Source: a virus. From it: DNA of 34,714 bases. The position numbers and the translations under genes are program-made. Shown in pieces: positions 15,407 to 22,720 of the stretch (its first letter is position 1; each line of letters starts with the position of its first letter). The notes under the pieces are model-generated. The model ran no database searches and was not told the origin of the DNA. It saw only the letters and a program-made list of their open reading frames with translations. The DNA lies in IMG/VR virus record IMGVR_UViG_3300035670_006450, positions 1 to 34,714 of that record; one strand, 5' to 3'.

Positions 15407-15775
15407 ATGCGTAGCAAGAAGGATGAGGCTTACCTTAGCGTAGCCAGATATTTTGCTGGAAAGTCAAGGGCTAGAAACACACATGGTGCAGTTATTGTAA
15501 AGGGTGGACGAGTGCTTGGCACTGGATGGAACAAGGACAGGAATCATCCTAAGATTGTTTCTCCAGAACATATCAAGACCGATTGCTCCTGGCACGCTGA
15601 AGAAGTTGCAATCAAGGATGCAGGAACAAATCTTAAGGGAGCAATTATTTATGTTGCAAGAGTAAATCGTCAGGGCAGGGACAGAGATTCTATGCCTTGT
15701 TCAAAGTGCATGTCTCTCATTGAAGAGGCTGGCATTAAAAGAATAGTATATACATCACAAAAGGAAAAGTCATGA
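15407..15775 (+). CDS. dCMP/cytidine deaminase-like zinc enzyme
   Basis: 122-residue deaminase with HAEE (63-66) and PCSKC (97-101): His and two Cys bind zinc, and Glu is the proton shuttle. The usual reaction is dCMP to dUMP, feeding thymidylate synthesis, but the dCMP-specific allosteric region is not visible, so a nucleoside or other base substrate is possible. RBS AAGGAAAAC precedes ATG 15407. It has an ATGA overlap with the next gene. Confidence 0.85.
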   Translation: MRSKKDEAYLSVARYFAGKSRARNTHGAVIVKGGRVLGTGWNKDRNHPKIVSPEHIKTDCSWHAEEVAIKDAGTNLKGAIIYVARVNRQGRDRDSMPCSKCMSLIEEAGIKRIVYTSQKEKS

Positions 15776-16002
15776 TTATTGATAATCTAGAAACAATGGA
15801 AAATATTGTTGAAAATAGCCCAGAACTTCATTGGGAAGGTTGGGATGTAGTTAAGTATACAGAAACATATAAAGGAATGTTTTCTGCAAACGGAGCATAC
15901 AAAGACGGTAAGTGGTACAAAAAGAGAGTGTTTCCAATCACAGAAAATGGTTGGGAAATACCAGGAAGTATTGGGCAGAAAAATGCAGTTATGGAAAGAT
16001 AA
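15772..16002 (+). CDS. Hypothetical protein (76 aa)
   Basis: 76 residues, Trp/Tyr-rich (HWEGWDVVKYTETYKGMFS, KDGKWYKKRVFPITENGWEI), likely a small beta-sheet domain. No motif is recognised. The ATGA overlap with the deaminase and the overlap with whiB support its reality. Confidence 0.7.
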   Translation: MIIDNLETMENIVENSPELHWEGWDVVKYTETYKGMFSANGAYKDGKWYKKRVFPITENGWEIPGSIGQKNAVMER

Positions 16003-16264
16003 TGCAAAATGTTTAGGAATGGATACAAATCTATTTTTTGACTCATATGAAGAAGATAAAACTTTAGCGTCAAGTATAGATAAACTTTGTCAATCATGCC
16101 CAGTAAATAGACAATGCTTTGCCGTAGGGGTATCAAATAAAGAGTGGGGAGTGCATGGTGGAGTCTATTTACGAGATGGTACAATAGACAAGGAATTTAA
16201 CTCTCATAAAAACAAAAAGGATTGGTTTGAAACTTGGCAAAGTTTAACTATGGAGAAGTCATGA
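15983..16264 (+). CDS. WhiB-like transcription factor
   Basis: Iron-sulfur regulator of a family confined to Actinobacteria and their phages. The four cysteines C10, C36, C39 and C45 have the C-x25-C-x2-C-x5-C spacing for a [4Fe-4S] cluster, with AKCLGMDTNLFF and LCQSCPVNRQC around them and GVHGG (56-60), a variant of the GVWGG turn that contacts sigma factor. The tail (KNKKDW) is only weakly basic. ATG 15983 gives 93 aa; ATG 15947 in the same frame would add 12 residues but overlaps the previous gene more deeply. WhiB proteins bind region 4 of the principal sigma factor, so it could redirect host transcription. It marks the host phylum. Confidence 0.92.
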   Translation: MQLWKDNAKCLGMDTNLFFDSYEEDKTLASSIDKLCQSCPVNRQCFAVGVSNKEWGVHGGVYLRDGTIDKEFNSHKNKKDWFETWQSLTMEKS

Positions 16265-16524
16265 TTTATACACAAAAGATAAAAGAAGAAGTCCACTCAA
16301 TACCAGTCCCTTCAGATTTTGTTATGGATATAGTTGAATATGATTTTACTCCACCATACATTGCTTTGAGATTTTATGAAAGCCATTGGCGACACATGAA
16401 TGATGGTGAAAGATTAAAGTGCATTGATTATATGTCTAGAGTAAAAAAGGTGATTCAGTCTCATGGAATTAATGTCACGCTAGATCCAGTCTATGATGTT
16501 CCAGGAGGACAGACACTGGCATGA
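16261..16524 (+). CDS. Hypothetical protein (87 aa)
   Basis: 87 residues from ATG 16261, overlapping the whiB stop (ATGA) with GGAGAAG upstream. The sequence has a two-strand start (MIYTQKIKEEVHSIPVPSDF), an aromatic middle (YIALRFYESHWRHMNDGERL) and a helix ending VIQSHGINVTL. No function is recognised. It precedes the first glycosyltransferase with a 4-base overlap. Confidence 0.7.
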   Translation: MIYTQKIKEEVHSIPVPSDFVMDIVEYDFTPPYIALRFYESHWRHMNDGERLKCIDYMSRVKKVIQSHGINVTLDPVYDVPGGQTLA

Positions 16525-17438
16525 GTATCTTTGTATCTATTGCATCATATAGAGATCCTGAAATAGTAAAGACGTTGCAAAGTGCGGTTGATAATGCAAG
16601 ATATCCAAATGATCTTCACTTTTCTGTTTTAACTCAGGAAGGGAAAAATGATCATCCAGATTTATACGGTTTTCCAAATATGAATCATCAAAAGATGCAC
16701 TTCAAAGATTCTATGGGTGCTGGATATGCAAGAAAAATTCTTATGGAAACCTATAATGATCAAGAATATTTTTTCCAAACTGATTCTCATATGAGATTTG
16801 CTCCAAACTGGGACGTTAGAATGATAACCATGCTAGAGCAATGTCAAGAAGAAAATAATGAAAAGGTTATCCTTAGTCAGTTTCCAGCACCGTATCAAGT
16901 CTTTACTGATGGAAGAGATTATTTTCCACAAGGAGATAAATCCTATTGGAGCGAACCCTCATGGACTAGTGTAGTAAGAACCTCTAGAGATGAATGGGCT
17001 GGCAATAGAGAAGAGATGAAAGATAAAAGCAAGCCTCATAAATCACATACAGTCCTTGCTGGATACATTTTTGCTTCTGGCAAACTTCCAGAGGAAGTTC
17101 CATATGATGAAAGAATTTCTTTTATGGGTGAAGAACTATGTTTTGCGGTTCGTGCCTATACAAGAGGTTGGGAAATATATGCTCCAAACGAGATGCTTTT
17201 GTGGCACTTTTATAGCAGAAGGGGATATTCAAAGGTTTGGAATCAGAGGGATGATGTTGCAAGAAAGATGAAGTGGAAAGAGATAGAAAGTAATTCAAGA
17301 GAAATTCAAAAAAATATTTTGACTGGAAAAGAAACTGGCATTTATGGAATCGGAGATAAAAGAAGATTCGCTGGTTATCAAAAAATGGTGGGAATTAATT
17401 TTGAAAAATTTTATGAGGATAGAGATGGACTTCCATAA
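16521..17438 (+). CDS. GlcNAc-type glycosyltransferase, paralogue 1
   Basis: 305-residue GT-A-type enzyme like the PF11397 Glycosyltransferase (GlcNAc) family. IFVSIASYRDPE (3-14) forms the first nucleotide-binding strand; QTDSHMRFAPNWD (about 90-102) holds the DxD-like DSH site for the metal and UDP-sugar; GEELCFAVRAYTRGW (about 212-226) and WHFYSRRG follow. The acceptor is unknown and could be a glycan, a virion protein or a modified base. It is the first of four homologues in the window. Its 3' end overlaps an APH-like kinase gene, which is TAATG-linked to a methyltransferase, suggesting one decoration pathway. Confidence 0.85.
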   Translation: MSIFVSIASYRDPEIVKTLQSAVDNARYPNDLHFSVLTQEGKNDHPDLYGFPNMNHQKMHFKDSMGAGYARKILMETYNDQEYFFQTDSHMRFAPNWDVRMITMLEQCQEENNEKVILSQFPAPYQVFTDGRDYFPQGDKSYWSEPSWTSVVRTSRDEWAGNREEMKDKSKPHKSHTVLAGYIFASGKLPEEVPYDERISFMGEELCFAVRAYTRGWEIYAPNEMLLWHFYSRRGYSKVWNQRDDVARKMKWKEIESNSREIQKNILTGKETGIYGIGDKRRFAGYQKMVGINFEKFYEDRDGLP

Positions 17439-18300
17439 TATAGTATCGTTGGTTCAAGAAAACTCTGACATTAGTTATATATATGATGTAAAGCCAATAA
17501 AAGAGGGGTTGTGCTTTAACACATACGAGATTGTTTTGCGAGATGGACAAACTTTAATACTAAGGCTGGTCAGAAATAAAAGAGAAGCACAAAACGTTAA
17601 AAAACTAAAGTGGGAATTTGAAATACAAAATCAGTTATATGGAAATTTCCCCGTACCAAAACAGGTTTTATTTTGTAATGATTATACAAAAGTAGATTCT
17701 CCATTTTATTTATATGAAAAGGTAGAAGGAATTGTTAAACGAGATATAAGATCAATTAAAAAATCATTTGAGTTATTGCTTCAGTTGCATACAATTCCTT
17801 TAGAAAACTTTTCTATGACAAACATGAGAGTAGAAAAAAATTTAAAAAATATTATTAATAAAAATTATGGCATATATATAAATTCTGTAGATCATGTAGA
17901 TATGAGACTACATAAAATTTATGAGTGGCTTATTGAAAATATACCTGATATGGACAACATATCTCTTATTCATAATGACTGGCGTTCAGACAATATGATA
18001 TTTTTAGGTGATGAAATAAGTGCAGTTCTTGATTGGGAACTTTCTTGTATAAGTTTTTCAGAACTTGATATTGGTGTTGCTATGGCCTATCTGAATGAAA
18101 TGGAAGAGGAAGAAGTTCTTAATAATTTTAATATAGATAATTCTTCTAATTATAAATTTTGTGAGATTTTTGGAATAATGAAAATGAACGCCATTATTAA
18201 TGCTGTCAAAAAAAATAAGGTTAGTGATATAATAAAAAATGAGAATGTTGACTGGATACTAGAATCAAAGATAGAAAAGGCATTAAGGAGAATTAGTTAA
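17425..18300 (+). CDS. APH/choline-kinase-like small-molecule kinase
   Basis: 291 residues from ATG 17425, chosen because GAGGATAGAG lies just upstream (in-frame ATG 17413 is an alternative). Kinase motifs: a Lys/Arg-rich beta region (ILRLVRNKRE, 45-54), the catalytic loop HNDWRSDN (183-190) with Asp185 and Asn190, and LDWEL (202-206), the metal-binding D-x-E of APH enzymes. Such kinases phosphorylate sugars, amino alcohols or antibiotics. Placed between a glycosyltransferase and a methyltransferase, it more likely phosphorylates a sugar or glycan constituent than an antibiotic. Strongly AT-rich codon use suggests recent acquisition. No transport or resistance gene is nearby. Confidence 0.82.
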   Translation: MDFHNIVSLVQENSDISYIYDVKPIKEGLCFNTYEIVLRDGQTLILRLVRNKREAQNVKKLKWEFEIQNQLYGNFPVPKQVLFCNDYTKVDSPFYLYEKVEGIVKRDIRSIKKSFELLLQLHTIPLENFSMTNMRVEKNLKNIINKNYGIYINSVDHVDMRLHKIYEWLIENIPDMDNISLIHNDWRSDNMIFLGDEISAVLDWELSCISFSELDIGVAMAYLNEMEEEEVLNNFNIDNSSNYKFCEIFGIMKMNAIINAVKKNKVSDIIKNENVDWILESKIEKALRRIS

Positions 18301-18944
18301 TGAATCTCAAAATTTTATATCAGCCCTTATCTTCACAAAGCATTAATGAAAGAAATGTTGTTGTCAGAAAGTGTGAAGATAGAGCACAGGCGATGCTTGA
18401 ATTTTGCCAGGAATATTTTGGAGATTCATTAAATCAAAAAACTTTTCTAGATATCGGATCTAACTATGGATACTTTTTAAATTATTTTAAAGATTATTGT
18501 TTGAGCGTTGCTGGCATAGAAAACGATAGTAAAAAAATACACATTAATAAAATATTCTATCCTGATGTTGTAGATGGAGTAAAAAATGTAGATCTAGCAA
18601 TGTTTTATGAAGATGTAAAATATAACATTGTTTCTTTTTTAAGTATATTGCATAACTGCATGATGAGTGACGAAGAGGTTTTGTCTCCAGAAGATTATAT
18701 TGAAATTGTTGATGAAATAACTGAAGATGTAATGTTTTTTGAAATGGGTCAAGAGCATGAAGAATTTTTCCAGGGAACATTGGATGGTTGGAATCCAGAA
18801 ACTATTCAGGAGTGGATTTTAAAAAATACTACATTTGATGTTTGCAAGCCACTCATGGTAGACAACGATAATGTTGGAAGATTTGAAAATATGTTTGGAA
18901 GAACTCTTTTTGCTTGCTATAGAAATGATAAAGATCACATCTAG
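18300..18944 (+). CDS. Class I SAM-dependent methyltransferase (glycan/small-molecule type)
   Basis: 214 residues; ATG 18300 overlaps the kinase stop (TAATG). Motif I is FLDIGSNYGYFLNYF (49-63), followed by an acidic end of beta-2 (IEND, 73-76). The later motif (NIVSFLSILHN) lacks the DPPY or NPPF of DNA/RNA base methylases, so O-methylation of a sugar or phosphate is more plausible than nucleic-acid methylation. Substrate is unknown. The tight coupling GT, kinase, methyltransferase is the strongest clue to a shared product. Confidence 0.82.
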   Translation: MNLKILYQPLSSQSINERNVVVRKCEDRAQAMLEFCQEYFGDSLNQKTFLDIGSNYGYFLNYFKDYCLSVAGIENDSKKIHINKIFYPDVVDGVKNVDLAMFYEDVKYNIVSFLSILHNCMMSDEEVLSPEDYIEIVDEITEDVMFFEMGQEHEEFFQGTLDGWNPETIQEWILKNTTFDVCKPLMVDNDNVGRFENMFGRTLFACYRNDKDHI

Positions 18945-18949
18945 TTTGT

Positions 18950-18978
18950 TTGACTCGAAAACAAATTGTTGATATAAT
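18950..18978 (+). promoter_or_regulatory. Sigma-70 promoter
   Basis: TTGACT (18950-18955), 17-bp spacer, TATAAT (18973-18978) with TGa in front. A leader with AAGGAGG precedes ATG 19008. Confidence 0.85.
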
Positions 18979-19007
18979 TATAATATCCCAACCCACAAGG
19001 AGGAATT

Positions 19008-19181
19008 ATGAAGACACTTATGCGTGCCTTTGAGAATCTTTTCACAAGCGTCACAAACGCGGAGGAAAGAGAACGTCGTGAAATGTATCGTGCCTGGACA
19101 GCAGAAAGAGAAAAGGCTGCTAGATACGGATCTCACCATGTTGCAGAGATTGATGCAATCTTCTCTCGCGCAGGTTTATAA
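19008..19181 (+). CDS. Small helical protein (57 aa)
   Basis: 57 residues: MKTLMRAFENLF then a charged helix (ERERREMYRAWTAEREKAAR) and a short end (AEIDAIFSRAGL). A strong promoter and a strong SD (AAGGAGG) mean high expression. It resembles small Arg/Glu-rich phage proteins of unknown role; perhaps a host-takeover peptide, but this is inference. Confidence 0.7.
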   Translation: MKTLMRAFENLFTSVTNAEERERREMYRAWTAEREKAARYGSHHVAEIDAIFSRAGL

Positions 19182-19183
19182 TA

Positions 19184-19212
19184 TTGACTTCATCCATGTC
19201 ATAGTGTAAAAT
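19184..19212 (+). promoter_or_regulatory. Sigma-70 promoter with start at the ATG
   Basis: TTGACT (19184-19189), 17-bp spacer, TAAAAT (19207-19212). An ATG lies six bases later at 19219, and a second, SD-preceded ATG lies at 19249. Confidence 0.75.
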
Positions 19213-19248
19213 TGTGGCATGGATGAGTTATTTTATAAGGAGCCTTTA

Positions 19249-19428
19249 ATGTTAGATGCTAGGGGTATTCCCACCAGAGAATGTCCATCTTGCGCTTCAA
19301 CACTGTTTACTATTCAGGCGGTGTTTGATGAAAACTACGAGATAGGTATGTATCTTCTTAATGCTGAATGTGCTATATGTCATACCAAAGTTACCGCACC
19401 AACACCATTGGATTTAGTATATGGATGA
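19249..19428 (+). CDS. Small zinc-ribbon protein
   Basis: 59 residues from ATG 19249, selected because AAGGAG (19237-19242) lies six bases upstream. The in-frame ATG 19219 would add MDELFYKEPL and would be leaderless from the promoter just upstream; both forms may exist. CPSC (about 12-15) and CAIC (about 40-43) make a four-Cys zinc ribbon around a beta hairpin. Function is not recognised. The stop overlaps the next gene. Confidence 0.65.
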   Translation: MLDARGIPTRECPSCASTLFTIQAVFDENYEIGMYLLNAECAICHTKVTAPTPLDLVYG

Positions 19429-19612
19429 AGATTTTTGGATAAACATAGTAAAAAATCGTCTATTTTATAAAGTTGAAAAATGGTCGGTGGGAGAAGATAG
19501 AATTCTTTTTGTAGAAAAGAAAAAATGCATAACATATTTTGGTGCCAAAAGATATGCCAGAAGGTGTATAATAAACCATATTTTAAGTCAATATATTAAG
19601 GAGAAAAAATGA
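19421..19612 (+). CDS. Hypothetical basic protein (63 aa)
   Basis: 63 residues, basic and aromatic (FYKVEKWSVGEDRILFVEKK, then RYARRCIINHILSQYIKE). It looks like a beta hairpin plus a helix. No motif is recognised. It overlaps the zinc-ribbon gene by 8 bases and the next gene by 4. Confidence 0.65.
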   Translation: MDEDFWINIVKNRLFYKVEKWSVGEDRILFVEKKKCITYFGAKRYARRCIINHILSQYIKEKK

Positions 19613-19815
19613 CTAATGAAGATATGCTACAAAATGTTATAACCAATCTTATTGAAAGAATGGGTAGACAAACTGTATCCTATGAAACAGAAATTGCTAA
19701 TCTTAATGCTCAGGTCGCTCTTCATCAAGCAAGAGTTGAGCAAGTAAATGTTGAACTACAGAAGATGGAAAAGAGAACGGCGAAGAAGGATCGGATAGAA
19801 GAAGACGACGAGTAA
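19609..19815 (+). CDS. Small coiled-coil protein
   Basis: 68 residues, ATGA-coupled to the previous gene, with AAGGAGAAAAA upstream. Residues 20-60 form a heptad-like amphipathic helix (ETEIANLNAQVALHQARVEQ), ending in a charged tail (KKDRIEEDDE). Likely a dimerising or oligomerising helper. Function is unknown. Confidence 0.7.
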   Translation: MTNEDMLQNVITNLIERMGRQTVSYETEIANLNAQVALHQARVEQVNVELQKMEKRTAKKDRIEEDDE

Positions 19816-19818
19816 AGG

Positions 19819-19827
19819 TGGTAGAAT
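19819..19827 (+). promoter_or_regulatory. Extended -10 before glycosyltransferase 2
   Basis: TGg plus TAGAAT (19822-19827), about 34 bases before the TTG start at 19862. No clear -35 hexamer is seen. Confidence 0.45.
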
Positions 19828-19861
19828 AGTATTGTATCTCAATTAAATTAGGTAGGAAAAA

Positions 19862-20788
19862 TTGTCAATATTTATATCTCTAGCCAGTTACAGAGAACCA
19901 GAACTGAGAGATACTATTCTTTCCGCTTTAGAAAATGCAAAGCATCCAGATTCTATTCATTTTGGAGTATATTCTCAGGTAGAATCTGGAGAGCATCCAA
20001 ATCTTTCTGATATTGCAAATGTCACAGAAGTTATAGTTCCATCTTCTCAGGCAAAAGGTGCTGGATATGCAAGATCTAAAGCAATGGAACTATTCAATAA
20101 TCAAGATTATTTTTTGCAAATCGACGCTCACAGCATTTTTGCAAAAAACTGGGATACAAATATCGTTGCTCTTTACAAAAAAATTCAGGAAGAAACCCAT
20201 AACGATAAAATAGTTATAAGTTTTTGGGGATTTCCATATATGCGAGATCAAAAAACAAACAAAGTAATATACCAATATGAATATGGTGATTGGCAGGTTA
20301 ACTGTCCTCACTATACAGAACTGGTGCGCTATGGTGATGCCTGGATTGGCGGCAGAGTAGAAATGCCTAAGGGATTGGACTATCATGAATCTGCTGTAGC
20401 CTTGGGTGGATTTATTTTTGCTAAAGGTGATATCGTTAGAGAGGTTCCATACGATCCAGACATTTCTTGGACTGGTGAAGAATTTATGTTTTCTATACGC
20501 GCATATACTAGAGGGTGGAGAATATACTCTCCATATGAAAAATTTCTTTTTCATAATTATGAAAGACATAACAACCCTAGAATATGGAATGACAATAGAA
20601 AGTGGAACTATCTTGAGTGGCTTGGTAAAAGAAAAATGTATAACGCCCTCACCCTGATTGATAAAAGTGTTTGGGGCATTGACGATAAGAAAATGTACAT
20701 GGAATATCAGGGAAAGCATGGAGTCAATTTAATTAAAGAAGCAAAAAGATTGACTAAAAAATATGCTAGACGACCAAGAGATGTTTAG
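19862..20788 (+). CDS. GlcNAc-type glycosyltransferase, paralogue 2
   Basis: 308 residues starting at TTG 19862 with AGGAAAAA upstream; the start is fixed by alignment with paralogue 1 (both begin MSIF-S-ASYR-PE). QIDAHSIFAKNWD (about 80-92) carries the metal/UDP-binding D-A-H, a D-x-H version of DxD. GEEFMFSIRAYTRGWRIYSP and LFHNYERHNNPRIWND follow the family layout. Closest in look to paralogue 1, it lies in a separate transcript, so it probably acts on a related but different linkage. A TTG start may keep expression low. Confidence 0.85.
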   Translation: MSIFISLASYREPELRDTILSALENAKHPDSIHFGVYSQVESGEHPNLSDIANVTEVIVPSSQAKGAGYARSKAMELFNNQDYFLQIDAHSIFAKNWDTNIVALYKKIQEETHNDKIVISFWGFPYMRDQKTNKVIYQYEYGDWQVNCPHYTELVRYGDAWIGGRVEMPKGLDYHESAVALGGFIFAKGDIVREVPYDPDISWTGEEFMFSIRAYTRGWRIYSPYEKFLFHNYERHNNPRIWNDNRKWNYLEWLGKRKMYNALTLIDKSVWGIDDKKMYMEYQGKHGVNLIKEAKRLTKKYARRPRDV

Positions 20789-20790
20789 TC

Positions 20791-20796
20791 TATAAT
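20791..20796 (+). promoter_or_regulatory. Possible -10 box (TATAAT)
   Basis: TATAAT just after the glycosyltransferase stop, about 27 bases before ATG 20823, which has AAAGGA as SD. No TGn and no obvious -35, so this is a weaker call. Confidence 0.4.
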
Positions 20797-20822
20797 GTAT
20801 TAACTCTAACAAAGGATTTTTT

Positions 20823-21299
20823 ATGCAAACATTTGTACCATATAAAAGTTTTATTAAGTCTGCCGTAGTTTTGGATAACAAAAGACTAAACAAGCAATTA
20901 CTTGAGGGTCGTCAAATATATAGTATTCTGGCAAATAATCGTACTAAAGGTGGATGGATTAACCATCCTGCTGTTAAGATGTGGCGCAACTATGACAACG
21001 CATTATTTGAATACCTTGTTGCTATTAAATATGAGTGCGATGATCGTGGCATTAGTACAGAAAAGAATTGGGAAGCAATTCAAGAGATGTATGACTGGAA
21101 TTGGGATCGTGGAGATAGTGTAGTTATGCCTCAATGGTGGGGGGATGAAAGAGTTCATCAATCTCATCGCAATAATCTTTATCGTAAAGATCCAGAATAT
21201 TATGTGGAGTTTATTAATGATAAACGTGTAACGTGTTGCGATAGATGCAATTATTTTTGGCCTACTCATACTCTTATGTATAACTTAGAATTGGTATAA
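20823..21299 (+). CDS. MSMEG_6728 / pyrimidine-dimer-glycosylase-like protein
   Basis: 158 residues matching the pattern of the actinobacterial MSMEG_6728 family, annotated as related to T4 endonuclease V-type pyrimidine-dimer DNA glycosylases. MQTFVPYKSFIKSAVVLDNK (1-20) and the following RLNKQLLEGRQI, NHPAVKMWRNYD, and VHQSHRNNLYRKDPEYY (about 112-128) are the conserved blocks. A short CCDRC end (about 139-143) is extra. T4 endonuclease V acts from its N-terminal amine, but whether this homologue does is uncertain. A UV-damage repair enzyme would suit a sunlit-water phage. Confidence 0.75.
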   Translation: MQTFVPYKSFIKSAVVLDNKRLNKQLLEGRQIYSILANNRTKGGWINHPAVKMWRNYDNALFEYLVAIKYECDDRGISTEKNWEAIQEMYDWNWDRGDSVVMPQWWGDERVHQSHRNNLYRKDPEYYVEFINDKRVTCCDRCNYFWPTHTLMYNLELV

Positions 21300-21300
21300 T
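21292..21300 (+). promoter_or_regulatory. Extended -10, leaderless start of heme oxygenase
   Basis: TGg plus TATAAT (21295-21300) overlaps the end of the upstream gene and lies six bases before ATG 21307. No SD intervenes. Confidence 0.65.
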
Positions 21301-21306
21301 TGCTTC

Positions 21307-21942
21307 ATGAAGAAATTTCCCTTTGTAGACAGGATGAAAGAAGAAACCTGGGAAGATCATGAGGCATCTAAGGATAGTCCCTTTGCCACCACAATAATGT
21401 CAGGAGAACTTGGCAAACAGGCTTTTATAGAATGGCAAAGAGCACTATATCCAGTATATGTTTTGCTTGAAGAAATTCTCAGAGCAAAAAGAAAAACAGA
21501 TGCAACAATTCACATTTTTGATCACAGGAAATTAGATAGAGCAGACAGAATTTATGATGATCTAATGCTTCTTGGTGTAGATCCAATAAAAGAACCAACA
21601 CAACTAAAAACAATCCCACCATACTTAGAAGCAATAAAAAAGGCTTCTGAAGAAGCACCACGACTTATGGCATATCACTACACAAGATACATGGGTGATA
21701 TGAATGGCGGTCAAGTTATTGCTATGAGAATGAGCAAGGTTTATGGTATTGACAATAGAGCACTTTCCTGCTATGATTTTAACCAGTTAGGAGATCTTTA
21801 TCATTATAGAAAACAATATAAGACTCTTCTTGAATTAGTCCCCTGGACTGAAGAAGAAAGAGAGTCTTTTATTGATGAAGCAAAGATAGCCTATAAAATA
21901 AATGAACAATTGTTTAATGAATTATACGAAACTAACAAATGA
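21307..21942 (+). CDS. Heme oxygenase
   Basis: 211-residue all-helical enzyme that opens heme to biliverdin, CO and Fe2+. The proximal-ligand region is WEDHEAS (15-21, H18), and the signature on the distal helix is YTRYMGDMNGGQ (125-136), matching the family's RYxGDxSGGQ with N for S. Full length for bacterial HO. Known phage heme oxygenases are from cyanophages, where they serve bilin synthesis; here no bilin reductase gene is adjacent, so iron release, heme detoxification or biliverdin for a host phytochrome are the options. It appears to be transcribed from an extended -10 box that makes it leaderless, and it is ATGA-coupled to a small gene. Confidence 0.92.
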   Translation: MKKFPFVDRMKEETWEDHEASKDSPFATTIMSGELGKQAFIEWQRALYPVYVLLEEILRAKRKTDATIHIFDHRKLDRADRIYDDLMLLGVDPIKEPTQLKTIPPYLEAIKKASEEAPRLMAYHYTRYMGDMNGGQVIAMRMSKVYGIDNRALSCYDFNQLGDLYHYRKQYKTLLELVPWTEEERESFIDEAKIAYKINEQLFNELYETNK

Positions 21943-22151
21943 TTGGACACAAGTTGAAGCGTAAGGAAAATTACACTGAAGAGGATGAACGCGCATTGCG
22001 TGATCTACAGGCTGCCGCAGAAGGTCTGCGAAAGGCAGGAGGAGGCAAGGCTGGAGAGTCTGCCGAAAAGAAGTTTGGTCAGGCATATACCAAGTGCTAT
22101 CGCTTGGGATTGAAGCAGTATCCTCCTATTGTTTGCAAGACAACGAGGTAG
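21939..22151 (+). CDS. Hypothetical small basic protein (70 aa)
   Basis: 70 residues, ATGA-coupled to heme oxygenase. Helical and charged: a Lys/Glu-rich start (KLKRKENYTEEDERALRDL), a Gly-rich turn (KAGGGKAGES) and a basic end (YRLGLKQYPPIVCKTTR). Two Cys (about 53, 66). No function is recognised; the coupling could mean joint action with heme oxygenase or only a shared transcript. Confidence 0.65.
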   Translation: MIGHKLKRKENYTEEDERALRDLQAAAEGLRKAGGGKAGESAEKKFGQAYTKCYRLGLKQYPPIVCKTTR

Positions 22152-22154
22152 AAA

Positions 22155-22541
22155 ATGCCACTATGGAAGACCTTCTCTGGAAAAGATAAACAAATTATTA
22201 AGCCAAAAACTTGGAACATTGTAACCTTTGATGGTAAAGGAGAATTGCCATTGCCTGCTCAAGGTTGGTCAATTATGGAATCAATGATTCGTGTATTTTA
22301 TCCAGTAGAGGGTTGTCCAACAACTGTCAAAATTCGCTTGGCACGATGGCCTGATACAAAGAAAGAAGATCTAACTGGTCATTCTGATTATGATCCACTG
22401 CCAGGTGATGAGCGGCATATTCATTGGCAGCATTTTTTATTTAATAGGCCAGACTTGACAGTAGCAATTAAGATATGGCATAATGGAACAAAGCCAATAA
22501 CTTTAGATGGTAGACAATTTAAAACAACTAGATTTAAATAA
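22155..22541 (+). CDS. Hypothetical beta-rich protein (128 aa)
   Basis: 128 residues, three bases after the previous stop. It is rich in Trp, Pro and beta strands (NIVTFDGKGELPLPAQGWSI, then IRLARWPDT and LTVAIKIWHNG), similar in feel to a beta-sandwich, perhaps a virion decoration or glycan-facing protein. No signal peptide. No family is recognised. Confidence 0.7.
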   Translation: MPLWKTFSGKDKQIIKPKTWNIVTFDGKGELPLPAQGWSIMESMIRVFYPVEGCPTTVKIRLARWPDTKKEDLTGHSDYDPLPGDERHIHWQHFLFNRPDLTVAIKIWHNGTKPITLDGRQFKTTRFK

Positions 22542-22546
22542 ACAAC

Positions 22547-22617
22547 GCGACCGTTGCATAATGGTAGTGCCTCTGCCTTCCAAGCAGATAGTGCCAGTTC
22601 GATTCTGGTCGGTCGCT
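22547..22617 (+). tRNA. tRNA-Gly (anticodon TCC)
   Basis: Acceptor GCGACCG/CGGTCGC, anticodon stem TCTGC/GCAGA with loop CTTCCAA (anticodon 22579-22581), T-arm GCCAG-TTCGATT-CTGGT. Reads GGA. First of three closely packed tRNAs. Confidence 0.92.
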
Positions 22618-22643
22618 CGCTTGGGAAGTTGATGTTTTGCAAA

Positions 22644-22716
22644 CTGCGTGTGGCGCAACGGATAGCGCAAATGGTTTCTACCCATTAGGTTGGGGGTTCG
22701 AATCCCTCCACGCAGG
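22644..22716 (+). tRNA. tRNA-Arg (anticodon TCT)
   Basis: Acceptor CTGCGTG/CACGCAG, D-stem GCGC/GCGC, anticodon stem AATGG/CCATT with loop TTTCTAC (anticodon 22677-22679), T-arm GGGGG-TTCGAAT-CCCTC. Reads AGA, the preferred Arg codon of this phage by eye. Confidence 0.92.
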
Positions 22717-22720
22717 CCAC

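Noticed and set aside
17425-18300. Aminoglycoside resistance gene
   Set aside because: Only the general APH/choline kinase fold motifs are present; the neighbours are glycosyltransferase and methyltransferase genes, so a sugar-type substrate is more likely.
20090-20719. Long minus-strand ORF of 209 codons
   Set aside because: It lies wholly antisense to a well-supported glycosyltransferase, has no promoter or SD, and its translation looks like random hydrophobic residues, as expected from the reverse of an AT-rich gene.
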